Assembly: GCF_004335085.1 (NCBI RefSeq)
Contig: NZ_RQRS01000009.1
Coordinates: 120,440-184,439, forward strand
Length of the DNA stretch: 64,000 bases
Direction of reading: 5' to 3'
Source of the DNA: Pedobacter nototheniae
Lineage (GTDB): Bacteria > Bacteroidota > Bacteroidia > Sphingobacteriales > Sphingobacteriaceae
The translations under genes and the position numbers were made by a program. Shown here piece after piece: positions 27,331 to 36,498 of the stretch. Every line of letters starts with the position of its first letter. Positions within the stretch are counted from its first letter, which is position 1. The notes below the pieces were generated by a model. It was not told the DNA's origin. It saw only the letters and a program-made list of their open reading frames with translations, and made no database searches.

Positions 27331-28617
27331 ACCCGATAGGATGAATGCCGATCTTTCTTTGGCAGCAAGGATAGCGGGGCTTCACCGCGTTAGATGCTTC
27401 TTTCCGCTCATTTCCAAATATTTATTTTAAGGTTTTTGGAAAGCGAAGTCTGTAGCTCCTTTCAAAATTGCTTCCTGCTTTCTGCTCTATCCCGATAAAA
27501 AAAATCGGGGATACCGCTGTCAATCAGGTTTAAGCTGATCGTTTCTGCAAGTGAAAACGATCCTACTATCTTGATACGAAAGATTGCTTCGTCGTTCCTC
27601 CTCGCAAAGACGTGCGGCTTTGTAATTCTTCTTTTATACGATCGTCATTGCGAACAGAAGGAAGGGTTGTGTTATGGCCTGAAGCAATCTACTTTATTAG
27701 GCATAACCTTTATTTTTAAACCCGATAGTATGAATGCCGATTTTTCTTCGGCAGAAAGTATAGCGGGGCTTCTCTGCGTTAAATGCTTCTGTCCGCTCAT
27801 TTCCAAATATTTATTTTAAGGTTTTTGGAAAGCGAAGCCAATAGCTCTTTTGAAAACTGCTTCCTGCTTTCTGCTCTATCCCGATAAAAAAAATCGGGGA
27901 TACCGCTATCAATCAGGTTTAAGCTGATCGTTTCAGCAAGTGAAACCGATCCTGCTGCCTTGATACGAAAGATTGCTTCGTCGTTCCTCCTCGCAAAGAC
28001 GTGCGGTTTTGTAATTCTTCTTTTTATACGATCTTCATTGCGAACGGAACTAAGGATTGTGTTATGGCGTAAAGCAATCTCCTTTATTAGGCTTAACCCT
28101 TACATTCTAAACCCGATAGGATGAATGCCGATCTTTCTTCGGCAGTAAGGATAGCGGGACTTCTCTGTGTTAAATGCTTCTGTCCGTTCATTTCCAAATA
28201 TTTATTTTAAGGTTTTTGGAAAGCGAAGTCTGTAGCTCCTTTCAAAATTGCTTCCTGCTTTCTGCTCTATCCCGATAGAAAAAATCGGGGATACCGCTGT
28301 CAATCAGGTTTAAGTCGATCGTTTCTGCAAGTGAAACCGATCCTACTATCTTGATACGAAAGATTGCTTCGTCGTTCCTCCTCGCAAAGACGTACGGTTT
28401 TGTAATTCTTTTTTTTATACGATCGTCATTGCGAACGGAAGTAAGGAGTCTGTTATGGCCTGAAGCAATCTCCTTTATTAGGCTTAACCCTTATTTCTAA
28501 ACCCGATAGGATGAATGCCGATTTTTCTTCGGCAGTAAGGATAGCGGGACTTCTCTGTGTTAAATGCTTCTGTCCGTTCATTTCCATATATTTATTTTAA
28601 GGTTTTTGGAAAGCGAA
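27331..28617. repeat. Tandem array of ~390-bp non-coding units (3.3 copies)
   Basis: Units start at ACCCGATAGGATGAATGCCG at 27331, 27720, 28111 and 28501 (spacing 389, 391 and 390 bp); the last is cut off near 28617. Each full unit holds a CCCGAT-A7-ATCGGG hairpin. Each also holds an inverted pair built on AGATTGCTTCGTCGTTCCTC and CATTGCGAAC...GAAGCAATCT, an extragenic palindrome style common in this bacterial group. Copies differ by scattered substitutions and small indels. Short open frames inside are accidental. No protein-coding gene is visible between 26931 and 28720. Confidence 0.92.
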
Positions 28618-28720
28618 ATCCACTTAGATTATAAAACTTATTTCATAATACCCTGTCCCATTTTACTTTGTTCTGATTCTCCTTATTCGCTACTTAGTTC
28701 TATTTTTTTATCTTCGCTAT

Positions 28721-29281
28721 ATGTCTTCACACCATATTGTAAAAGAAAAACAAGAGCCAGCATTATACATTGATGAACTTGGCGATTTTAACGAAGAAAA
28801 CTTAGGTCAGCTTTTAGAATGGAGCCCAACATTATTGGTTAATTATAGCAATTACGATAAAATTCTTTCTTTAGGCTTAAAGGTTGATGTTGTGGTTAAT
28901 CCACCAGAAATTGAAACGCAAGAAAATACTAAGATCATTCAAGGGCCTGTTGATGCGTTGATGGTTGCGGTAAATTATCTTGTTGAAGAAAAATATCCGG
29001 CTGTAAATGTAATTACCGATAAATTTGATTTAGAAAGATTTGCTGGCTTCAACAACGTTATAAACTTGGTGGTATTTACTGCTACAGAAAAATTTTATAC
29101 TGTAAAAAGCGGTTTTTCGGTTTGGAAACCTGCAGGCAGCTTATTCAATATTCATGGCAATTCTTATATAGAAGTTAGCAATCTTTTACAGGATGAAACA
29201 GGTTTATTTACTGTAGTTAAAGATGGTTTTATAGATTTTAGTTTCTCAGGAGAACCTATTTTTATTAGCGAACAAATATGA
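28721..29281 (+). CDS. Probable thiamine pyrophosphokinase
   Basis: A 186-residue cytoplasmic protein whose N-terminus (SSHHIVKEKQEPAL) and the GQLLEWSPTLLV segment look like the short Bacteroidota thiamine pyrophosphokinase-type proteins that accompany the riboswitch-controlled receptor and transporter genes. It would make TPP from thiamine. The classic D-G-D/G-D-x-D-S motifs of well-studied kinases are not obvious: the acidic stretch is ITDKFDLERF near residue 100. A regulatory or degenerate relative is therefore possible. It overlaps the next gene by ATGA. The call rests partly on context. Confidence 0.5.
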   Translation: MSSHHIVKEKQEPALYIDELGDFNEENLGQLLEWSPTLLVNYSNYDKILSLGLKVDVVVNPPEIETQENTKIIQGPVDALMVAVNYLVEEKYPAVNVITDKFDLERFAGFNNVINLVVFTATEKFYTVKSGFSVWKPAGSLFNIHGNSYIEVSNLLQDETGLFTVVKDGFIDFSFSGEPIFISEQI

Positions 29282-29775
29282 TTACACTAAGAAAAGCCAA
29301 GGAAGAAGATATCGAATTGATTAGAGATATTGCTGATGCAACCTGGCCAAACACCTATTTGGATATTATTGGGCAGGCACAAATTGACTATATGCTGGAT
29401 AAAATGTACAGCCGTGGCGAACTGCTTAAACAGTTAATGGAAGGACATATTTTTTTAATTGCCGAAGAAAACGAAAATCAATACGGCTTTGCTGGATATT
29501 CCATATCAGATCACGAAAAGCGAATTTATAAACTCCATAAACTTTATGTTTTGCCTAGTGCACATGGAAAAGGCGTTGGCAAAATTTTGATGAATGAAGT
29601 GGTAAATCAGGTTAAAGATGCAGGAGGAAGCGCTTTGCAACTTAACGTAAATAAGTATAACAAGGCAAAAGATTTTTATATAAAAGCTGGTTTCAGTGTT
29701 AAAGATTCCGTTACCATTGATATTGGAAATGGCTTTGTGATGGATGATTTTGTGATGGAATACAAAATTGGCTAA
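29278..29775 (+). CDS. GNAT family N-acetyltransferase
   Basis: 165 residues with the GNAT fold: N-terminal ITLRKAKEEDIELIRDIADATWP, the central YKLHKLYVLPSAHGKGVGKILMNEV segment carrying the acetyl-CoA pyrophosphate loop (A-H-G-K-G-V-G-K, equivalent to Q/R-x-x-G-x-G/A), and the C-terminal ALQLNVNKYNKAKDFYIKAGF motif typical of the RimI-like branch. Start and the preceding stop overlap in ATGA, so translation is coupled to the upstream gene. Substrate unknown. Confidence 0.85.
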   Translation: MITLRKAKEEDIELIRDIADATWPNTYLDIIGQAQIDYMLDKMYSRGELLKQLMEGHIFLIAEENENQYGFAGYSISDHEKRIYKLHKLYVLPSAHGKGVGKILMNEVVNQVKDAGGSALQLNVNKYNKAKDFYIKAGFSVKDSVTIDIGNGFVMDDFVMEYKIG

Positions 29776-29828
29776 AATATAATTCCTTCTAATAATGCAT
29801 TGAAGTTTTTTAAATGCTTTTATCATAA

Positions 29829-29876
29829 AAAAACCGCAAATTCTTGGATTTAATCTTCGAATTTGCGGTTTTTTTA
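29829..29876. terminator. Bidirectional terminator
   Basis: A 13-bp stem AAACCGCAAATTC / GAATTTGCGGTTT with A-run and T-run flanks, between the convergent GNAT and M28 genes. Confidence 0.88.
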
Positions 29877-29892
29877 TTTGGCTTTATCAAGC

Positions 29893-31203
29893 CTAATTTT
29901 CTTTTAGTTTCGGGATTCTCGTTGGGGTATCGGTTCCATTAACAATGGTAATTGCACTTTTGGCAATAGCCTTAATGGTTGATAAAATATTTTCTACATC
30001 TAAAGTACTGTACTCATCCTTAACGGTATGGTAAAACTTATCTACATCTATTTGATCGGTACTAATGGTATGTGCAGGTACACCAAGGGCTGCAAGGGTT
30101 GCATTATCACTGCGATAAAATAAATTTTGCTGAGGATAAGGATCAGGGTGAAAAGTAAATTCAGTTCCTGCTAAGTTCTTTTGTAAAATCTTCCCAAAAT
30201 CAGATTTATCATACCCTGTGATGAAGGCACTATTTTTACCAAACTTAGAATCTTTACCAATCATTTCTATATTAAACATGGCTACAACTTCATCAGGATT
30301 TAATTTCTGAGAGAAATATCTTGCACCAAAACCACCAATTTCTTCAGCTGTAAATGCGACAAAAATTAAAGTACGCTCGTTATTGTTTAGGGTTTTATAA
30401 TATTTAGCAAGGGCAATCATAGCTGTTGTACCCGATGCATCATCATCAGCACCGTTTGCAATACTATCTCCCTCTACAGCTTTCATAACACCCAAATGAT
30501 CGTAATGACCTGAGAAAACAACCAATTCTTTTGCTTTTGATTTACCAGGGATCATACCAGCAACATTAAAAAGAGGCATTTTATCTACCTTACTTTTTAC
30601 ATCAGCACTAAAATCTGTAGCGGCATCAACACCTAAAACAAAAACCTGTATGGTAGCTTGGCCCGGGGTAATATCCTTTTCATCTAAAGTTGTTGGCCTA
30701 TCAATAAAGCTCTTATATCTTTTAAAGTTTTCGGCAAATTTAGCATCTACCAAAACCAATTGATTTTTCTTTGAGTTAAGTGATGCTCTAAATTGATCTA
30801 CAAAAGGTTTATTAACATCAAGCTTAACAATTTCCGTATTGCCTTTGTTAATGCTGTTACTTTCGGCATTTACGCCAGAAACCATTACCGAAGCAGGATC
30901 AATTTCCTTACCGTCTATTTTTACCGATGAACTTACCTTTTTAATCTGATATTTATAAAAAGTCTGACGGAATCCTGTAGCACCAGTTAAAGGTTTTAAA
31001 CCTATTTTTTTAAATTCAGACTCAATGAAAGTTGCTGCTTTATCAATTCCTGGAGAAAAAGTTGCCCGTCCCTGCATTTCATCACTACTTAAAGTTTTAA
31101 TCAGGTGATCAGCGTATTCTCTGGTTATAATTTTATCAATGTTTTGAGCGCTCAGTTGCAAAGTAAAAAAACTTGCAACGGCAAAAGAAAAAATTTTCTT
31201 CAT
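29893..31203 (-). CDS. M28 family metallopeptidase
   Basis: An exported zinc aminopeptidase-like protein, 436 residues, with signal peptide MKKIFSFAVASFFTLQLSAQ. Zinc and catalytic motifs of M28 are in order: SGHYDHLG (His and the bridging region, about residue 230), NGADDDASG (about 244, bridging Asp), FTAEEIGGFGARYF (about 283, catalytic and ligand Glu), IEMIGKDSKF and the final His in DKFYHTVKDE. A protease-associated-like insert precedes the catalytic part (about residues 110-200). It likely degrades peptides in the periplasm. The DUF4407 gene lies 76 bp upstream on the same strand. Confidence 0.9.
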   Translation of the reverse strand: MKKIFSFAVASFFTLQLSAQNIDKIITREYADHLIKTLSSDEMQGRATFSPGIDKAATFIESEFKKIGLKPLTGATGFRQTFYKYQIKKVSSSVKIDGKEIDPASVMVSGVNAESNSINKGNTEIVKLDVNKPFVDQFRASLNSKKNQLVLVDAKFAENFKRYKSFIDRPTTLDEKDITPGQATIQVFVLGVDAATDFSADVKSKVDKMPLFNVAGMIPGKSKAKELVVFSGHYDHLGVMKAVEGDSIANGADDDASGTTAMIALAKYYKTLNNNERTLIFVAFTAEEIGGFGARYFSQKLNPDEVVAMFNIEMIGKDSKFGKNSAFITGYDKSDFGKILQKNLAGTEFTFHPDPYPQQNLFYRSDNATLAALGVPAHTISTDQIDVDKFYHTVKDEYSTLDVENILSTIKAIAKSAITIVNGTDTPTRIPKLKEN

Positions 31204-31279
31204 GTGGTTATTTAATAAGATGAATATTAATGTAAAAGTAATTTAAAAATTAAAAATCTTCAGTAAGTTTTAAGATATC

Positions 31280-32413
31280 TTAAGCGTCTTTATCCTCGTC
31301 CCAATTATATTTTTCGAGATCACGGTAGGCTTTACCTTTTAAAATTTCTTTCCTTTTTGATGTTTCAGAATCTACACGGGTTTCATGAATATTATCTGCA
31401 ACTTCCATATGGAAATCCTTATCTTTTTTAGATTGATAAATCGCTACTTCATCACCATCAGAAGTTGCAAAATCATAAGGGCCGCGATGGCTCATCAGTT
31501 TTACAAATACGGGTAAACATTCAAAAAAGATAAACAACAAGCCAATAAAAGTAACAGCCAGCGCTGTGTTATTATCGCGAGTACCATCGGCATTAAACTT
31601 TAACTGGCCTAATGCCCAATTTCTATCGGCAAAGCCTGCAATATTTGCCAAGCTATCTTGCTGTTTTGCTGTAAATAATTTTTCGGTAAAGAGGCCGTCA
31701 AACTGTTTTCTTTTATCAATAAAAGCTTCTGATTTGTTAATATTTACTTTCAAGCTATCCAAATCAGTCTCTCTCTGTTTTATTTCAGCCTCTTTACGTT
31801 TAGCATAAGGCCCATAACCCATTACACCTGATGTTTCGGTTGTTTTATTTCCGAAAATTTCAAAGTTCAGTTTTTGACGGTCAGATTTTATTCCCTTTTC
31901 CAAAGAATCTCTGGTGGCCTTTTGTTGGTTAAGGCGGCCAAATTCTACCTGATACTTATTTTCAAAAGCCTTATTTAAAGTATCAATTTTTGAACGTTGG
32001 CCATTTAAATAGCTCACCTTTAAACGTTCCTTAATTTCCTTATCAAAAATTTTAAGTTCAATTGGTCTCGAAATTACAATACCAATCATAATGGCTAATA
32101 AAATACGAGGAGTAGCCTGCAAAAGCTGTTTATTGGTTGTTGCGCTTTTATTGATGCTGGATACAATGTAACGATCCATATTAAAAATTGCAGCTCCCCA
32201 TAAAAAACCAAAAACAATGGCAAAAACCACGGCTAAATCATCTCCTTTAAATACAAAGTACATGGCATAACCACCAGATAAAGCTGCAAAAAGACCAGTA
32301 AAGAAGATTGTAGCCCCTATGCCAGTATATTTATTTTGTTCAGAAGGATATTTTTCGAGTGTTGGTATATGAGCGCCAGAGCAAAACCAGAAAAAGCGGT
32401 TCAGTTTGTCCAT
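31280..32413 (-). CDS. DUF4407 membrane protein
   Basis: 377 residues with hydrophobic segments near residues 32-55, 58-80, 103-122 and 275-297. Between the third and fourth lies a long charged, coiled-coil-like region (about 125-265). The FNMDRYIVSSI stretch after the second segment and IGIVISRPIELKIFDKEI at the end of the third are the parts that identify the DUF4407 family. Inner membrane; function unknown. The C-terminus is hydrophilic and rich in Lys and Asp. Confidence 0.75.
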   Translation of the reverse strand: MDKLNRFFWFCSGAHIPTLEKYPSEQNKYTGIGATIFFTGLFAALSGGYAMYFVFKGDDLAVVFAIVFGFLWGAAIFNMDRYIVSSINKSATTNKQLLQATPRILLAIMIGIVISRPIELKIFDKEIKERLKVSYLNGQRSKIDTLNKAFENKYQVEFGRLNQQKATRDSLEKGIKSDRQKLNFEIFGNKTTETSGVMGYGPYAKRKEAEIKQRETDLDSLKVNINKSEAFIDKRKQFDGLFTEKLFTAKQQDSLANIAGFADRNWALGQLKFNADGTRDNNTALAVTFIGLLFIFFECLPVFVKLMSHRGPYDFATSDGDEVAIYQSKKDKDFHMEVADNIHETRVDSETSKRKEILKGKAYRDLEKYNWDEDKDA

Positions 32414-32513
32414 GATAATATTTTATAATTAAACGCCTGAGGTTTAAACATGTTACAAAAAATCTGAATATTGTAAGAAGTTTTTTAAATAGACTGGCTA
32501 ATTGAGTTTTTTA

Positions 32514-32521
32514 TATCTTTG
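32514..32521 (+). promoter_or_regulatory. Promoter -7 element for the rhodanese gene
   Basis: TATCTTTG, a perfect TAnnTTTG match, 18 bp before the ATG. A good -33 TTTG is not evident. Confidence 0.5.
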
Positions 32522-32538
32522 TACATACACAAAATAAC

Positions 32539-32856
32539 ATGAAAGAAATATCAGTACAAGAACTAAAACAGAAAATCGACGCTAAAGAAGATTTTCAATT
32601 GATTGATGTTCGTGAAACATTTGAATATGAAGTTTCTAACCTTGAAGGTGAAAACATTCCTTTGGGCGGAATTTTAATTGAAGCAGATAAAGTTGCTAAA
32701 GATAAACCAGTTATTATCCAGTGCCGTAGCGGTAAAAGAAGTGCTGCCGCTGTAATGCAGTTAGAGCAACAGTACGGTTTTGATAACCTATACAACTTAA
32801 AAGGCGGAATTTTAGCTTGGCAAGAAGCTTTTGATCCTAATATGCCTGTTTACTAA
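32539..32856 (+). CDS. Single-domain rhodanese-like protein
   Basis: A 105-residue cytoplasmic sulfurtransferase. The catalytic Cys62 lies in the loop CRSGKR, which has the usual C-x-x-G-x-R form for sulfur transfer; the N-terminal LIDVRETFEYE is the conserved rhodanese DVRE motif. Length is standard for single-domain family members that carry persulfide sulfur for tRNA thiolation or cyanide detoxification. It is monocistronic. Partner unknown. Confidence 0.92.
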   Translation: MKEISVQELKQKIDAKEDFQLIDVRETFEYEVSNLEGENIPLGGILIEADKVAKDKPVIIQCRSGKRSAAAVMQLEQQYGFDNLYNLKGGILAWQEAFDPNMPVY

Positions 32857-32866
32857 GGATAAAATG

Positions 32867-32990
32867 ATTGAATTTTGAATGAGAGATTGAGTGAATGTTA
32901 TATACTCAATTCATTCAAAATTCAATCACTCAATAATTCAAAATCAATCACTCCCTCAATCTCTAACTTCGTCATTCAATCATTTCTACT
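32867..32990. repeat. Inverted and simple repeats of ATTCAATCACTC type
   Basis: ATTGAATTTTGAATGA and its complement TCATTCAAAATTCAAT form a long stem, with GAGTGAAT/ACTCAAT-type words between and after them. The whole 124-bp gap is made of variations on these two words. Non-coding; possibly an expanding intergenic element or a terminator-like structure. Confidence 0.7.
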
Positions 32991-33188
32991 GTGGGTAAAA
33001 AATTCGCATTAAACATTTTCTATAACCTAGCCATTATCCTTTCTATTTTTGGATTGGTTTGGTGTTATAATAACGGAAAGTACATTCCAGCTGCATTTTT
33101 GGTTGGTACGGCAGCTTGCTTAATTTATTTTAAAATTCAGCTTACAAAAGAAATCAGAAGATCTTTTAAGGAAAAAGATCCGGAGTAA
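32991..33188 (+). CDS. Small two-helix membrane protein
   Basis: 65 residues from a GTG start, with two transmembrane segments (about residues 6-24 and 30-48) and a basic, charged tail. No Shine-Dalgarno and no catalytic motif. Its 3' end overlaps the convergent epimerase gene by 23 bp. Small Pedobacter-type membrane proteins like this exist but have no known function. Conserved hydrophobicity makes it likely real. Confidence 0.55.
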   Translation: MGKKFALNIFYNLAIILSIFGLVWCYNNGKYIPAAFLVGTAACLIYFKIQLTKEIRRSFKEKDPE

Positions 33189-34203
33189 TTCCTTCTAAAC
33201 CCAATCCAGGTAAATCTTTTAAAATATAACGGCCATTTTCAAAATCTGGATCTTTAAAAGGGTTATTTTTAGTAAGCCAGGGGCCATCCAAATCAGCCCA
33301 ATTACATAATGGAGCCAAAGCCGCCGCAGCTAATGTGGCGCAACTGGTTTCGCTCATGCAGCCAATTAAAACCTTCATTCCAAAACTTCTGGCTTTTAAA
33401 ATCATCTGGTGTCCTTCATACATCCCGCAACTTTTCATCAGCTTTACGTTAATACCATGATATACGCCACGCAAATTATCCATATCGGTTAAACGCTGTA
33501 CAGCTTCATCTGCGAGTAAAGGAATAGGGCTTCTTTCGGTTAACCAGGCGTTTCCATCAGGATTATTCTTATCCATTGGCTGCTCAATTAAAACAACACC
33601 TTTTGCGTGCAGCCAGTAAATTAAATCTATAGCTTTAATCTTATCAGCCCAACCTTGATTTGCATCTACATATAAAGGCACATCAGTTAAACTCCTTATG
33701 GTTTCAATAATTTCCTGATCGTTATCTCTCCCCAATTTTACCTTAATCACTTTAAAAGCCTCGGCATCCTTTAATTTCTCACGAATTACTTCGGGTGTAT
33801 CAATGCCAACGGTGTAAGATGTAACTGGCATTTTAGATAAATCGGCACCATAAATTTCATAACATGGCTTATTTAATATTTTTCCCTGAATATCGTTCAG
33901 CGCAATATCAATAGCGGCTTTAATAGCGGGTTGCCCTGGCGCTAAACTATCCAAATAGGCTATAATTTCATGAAAGTTAAATGGATATTGAATTTTATTC
34001 CAATCTACCTGTTTAATAAAAGCATTGGCACTTTCATAGCTTTCGCCCATATAAGGCACCATAGAGGCTTCTCCATAGCCAATAACATTTTCATACTGGA
34101 TTTTTAAAAGCATCAACGGTGTGCTGGTGCGTGTAAATTTAGAAATAGAAAAAGGATGTTTTAATTCCAGCTCAAATGGCTTGCAACTTATTTTCATTAT
34201 CAA
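33166..34203 (-). CDS. L-Ala-D/L-Glu (dipeptide) epimerase, enolase superfamily
   Basis: Recycles murein peptides by epimerising L-Ala-D-Glu, or acts on related dipeptides. The 345-residue protein shows the superfamily machinery: catalytic Lys pair in IKVKLG (Lys154, Lys156), metal ligands Asp in YVDANQGW (Asp180), Glu in IEQPM and Asp in LLADEA, and the opposite-face Lys in NVKLMKSCGM. The SETSCA motif near residue 282 fits the dipeptide-epimerase branch. The start could also be the Met two codons later. Cytoplasmic. Confidence 0.88.
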   Translation of the reverse strand: MIMKISCKPFELELKHPFSISKFTRTSTPLMLLKIQYENVIGYGEASMVPYMGESYESANAFIKQVDWNKIQYPFNFHEIIAYLDSLAPGQPAIKAAIDIALNDIQGKILNKPCYEIYGADLSKMPVTSYTVGIDTPEVIREKLKDAEAFKVIKVKLGRDNDQEIIETIRSLTDVPLYVDANQGWADKIKAIDLIYWLHAKGVVLIEQPMDKNNPDGNAWLTERSPIPLLADEAVQRLTDMDNLRGVYHGINVKLMKSCGMYEGHQMILKARSFGMKVLIGCMSETSCATLAAAALAPLCNWADLDGPWLTKNNPFKDPDFENGRYILKDLPGLGLEGITPDLFP

Positions 34204-34243
34204 TCGTCTATAAAATAAATAGGGTAAAATTCCCTAACAGAAG

Positions 34244-34251
34244 TATCTTTG
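34244..34251 (+). promoter_or_regulatory. Promoter -7 element for the lipoprotein gene
   Basis: TATCTTTG, an exact TAnnTTTG match, 27 bp before the ATG at 34278 in the divergent gap. Confidence 0.45.
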
Positions 34252-34277
34252 TTTATTAACGCAAATCGACCCCTGCC

Positions 34278-35414
34278 ATGAAAAACATTTCAAGATTACG
34301 GTATTTTATTTATTTATCCTTAATAATTATTGGAGGATGTACCACTGGAAAAAATGCCTTGCAAAAGGGAGATTATGATGCATCTGTATTGAAAGCCGTA
34401 GGAAGGCTGCAAAATTCGCCAAAAAATGCTGAGGCAATTCAGGTGTTATCAACCGCTTATAATCTTTCTTTACAAGATCATTTAAGAAGAATTGAAGAGG
34501 CGAAAGCATCTATCGATCCTTTTAAATGGGAAAATGTAATATATGATTATCAAAAAATTAACCAGCTTGCAGATGAAATTAACAGCTGCCCAGCCTGTTT
34601 AAATGTGGTACCAAACCCTATTAAATATATTAAGGAACTTGCTGATGGCAAATATAATGCAGCAGTTGCGCGATATAATTCTGGTGTTTCATTGCTGCAA
34701 TCCAACGATCGTTTAAATGCAAAAAAAGCATACTACGAATTCGAAAAAGCACAAAATTATTACCCGAATTACAATGATGTTAAAGCAAAAATGGAAGATG
34801 CTTATTGGGCTGCTGTTGTTAGAGTAGTTGTTCAGCCAATTTTAATAAATAGCAGAACTTACAAATTGAGTGCAGATTATTTTCAGCAGCAAATTGATAA
34901 TTTTATCAGCAATTATCAAAGAAATAAGTTTGTTTTATTTTACTCTGAACAACAAGCTACTAACCAAAAAATAAGAGCAGATCAAGTTTTAAGCTTAAAT
35001 TTTGATGATTTTGTGGTTGGTGAAACTTATGTAAAGGAACGGGTAGAAAAACTAAAGCGCGATAGCGTGGTTATTGGTGAAACAAGAGATAAAAAAGCAG
35101 TTTATGGAACTGTTAAAGCTACTTTGAGCATTTTTGACAAAAGGGTTTCTTCATCTGGCTTATTAGATTTAACGATTACCGACTGGCAGAGCAGAAAAAT
35201 AATCAGACAGCAGAAATTCCCTGGAACTTATGTTTGGCAAGATAGCTGGGCAAGTTTTAATGGCGATGAAAGAGCCTTAAACAGACAACAATTGGCGATG
35301 TGCAAAAGGAGAGAAACCATTCCGCCGCCACCAGGGGCATTATTTCTGGAGTTTACAAAACCTATTTACAACCAATTGGTAAACGACATTACTTACTTTT
35401 ATAATAATTATTAA
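34278..35414 (+). CDS. Lipoprotein of unknown function with a helical-repeat-like N-terminus
   Basis: 378 residues. The N-terminal hydrophobic stretch ends IIIGGC, a lipobox with lipidated Cys21. The next 130 or so residues look like TPR-type helices (GDYDASVLKAVGRLQNSPKNAEAIQVLSTAY; RYNSGVSLLQSNDRLNAKKAYYEFEKA). The second half is probably beta-rich (TLSIFDKRVSSSGLLDLTITDW). The protein is probably anchored in the periplasm or outer membrane. I do not recognise a named family. Confidence 0.7.
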   Translation: MKNISRLRYFIYLSLIIIGGCTTGKNALQKGDYDASVLKAVGRLQNSPKNAEAIQVLSTAYNLSLQDHLRRIEEAKASIDPFKWENVIYDYQKINQLADEINSCPACLNVVPNPIKYIKELADGKYNAAVARYNSGVSLLQSNDRLNAKKAYYEFEKAQNYYPNYNDVKAKMEDAYWAAVVRVVVQPILINSRTYKLSADYFQQQIDNFISNYQRNKFVLFYSEQQATNQKIRADQVLSLNFDDFVVGETYVKERVEKLKRDSVVIGETRDKKAVYGTVKATLSIFDKRVSSSGLLDLTITDWQSRKIIRQQKFPGTYVWQDSWASFNGDERALNRQQLAMCKRRETIPPPPGALFLEFTKPIYNQLVNDITYFYNNY

Positions 35415-35505
35415 AGGATGGGAATAACCATAAATCCGCTAGATTCTGGTGCTTTTATAATCCAAACGTTAAAATAATTCACGGTAGTAAAGCCATAAAA
35501 ATATA

Positions 35506-36489
35506 ATGGCTAATATTGCAACAATGAATACTGGCTTATACAATCCTTTCCAAAAATTTGATTTTTTATATAAAACCTGCTTTTTAAGTGGCGAAACTTT
35601 CAACTCGCCTGTTATTCAGGTTCCATTAATTCCTAAATGGCTTTTAGAGCAAGCTGGTTTAACAGGAGAGGAGCAAATTCAGTTTTTGGATGAAAGTATC
35701 CGCTCGTATAATACCTTGGTAATTCCGGTAAATAGCGAAATTAATGAGCAATTTTTAAATCCATTGGAAGCAAAGATTGAAAATGCTTTTGCAAAAGGTT
35801 ATGATGCCGTTTCTACATTACCACAATTGGATTTATTTAACTGGATTGGTAAATTTTTATACGGCTTTGTTTATATAGAAATGCACTCTGCTTTACGAAA
35901 GGAGATGACTGCGGATGGTTTAAACATGTCTCAATCTTTAATGATGAAGTTCGGAAACTTGAATTTCATGATGCAAAATTTATATACCAGTTTAGTATTT
36001 GAAGATTTTACGCCATGGTCTATAACCGTTGTAAAGTTGGAAAATGAAAATACGCCGTTTAGTTTTCGCGATGAAATTAACACCTTAACTTTCTCTTTAA
36101 AGATGAAAGATTTTGGAATAATTGCTTGTTTGCAGGATAATGGCACCAACAAACGTTACCATCAGGATATTATTAATGAGGTTGAGGGGAAAACTTTAAG
36201 CGCTGAGCAATTTGAAGAATTGAGTGCTCGCTTTTATTACTCTGCTTATTTATTTAATCGCCTACCAGAATACACTTATATGCCTGTTGAGGGCACAACC
36301 TATATTGAGGCAATGCCTTTACGCGGCAACATGACAAAGCCACTTTTTGATGTTTGGCAACATAAAATTTACGCTCAGGTGCTTGAAAATTTCTGGAAAC
36401 CATGGGGTTATGTAGTTTTCGAAATCATAAAAAACCCGGAGCAACCGATGAGTTTCTTCGAAAAGCCATATTTACCTACAGCTGGATAG
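35506..36489 (+). CDS. Conserved hypothetical protein
   Basis: 327 residues, soluble, without signal peptide or membrane segment. It begins MANIATMNTGLYNPFQKFDFLYKT and is rich in aromatics, with no recognisable catalytic motif. Codon use matches its neighbours and the frame is open and well bounded, so it is a real gene. It lies 90 bp after the lipoprotein gene and convergent to the rhomboid gene. Function unknown. Confidence 0.65.
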   Translation: MANIATMNTGLYNPFQKFDFLYKTCFLSGETFNSPVIQVPLIPKWLLEQAGLTGEEQIQFLDESIRSYNTLVIPVNSEINEQFLNPLEAKIENAFAKGYDAVSTLPQLDLFNWIGKFLYGFVYIEMHSALRKEMTADGLNMSQSLMMKFGNLNFMMQNLYTSLVFEDFTPWSITVVKLENENTPFSFRDEINTLTFSLKMKDFGIIACLQDNGTNKRYHQDIINEVEGKTLSAEQFEELSARFYYSAYLFNRLPEYTYMPVEGTTYIEAMPLRGNMTKPLFDVWQHKIYAQVLENFWKPWGYVVFEIIKNPEQPMSFFEKPYLPTAG

Positions 36490-36498
36490 AAACATAAT

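Noticed and set aside
27571..27819. Open frame of about 80 codons inside the 390-bp repeat array
   Set aside because: It lies in a repeat unit; the equivalent positions in sister units are not kept open, and no protein motif is visible.
27331..28617. Possible CRISPR array
   Set aside because: The repeat period is about 390 bp with no short spacers and no cas genes; this is a tandem duplication, not CRISPR.
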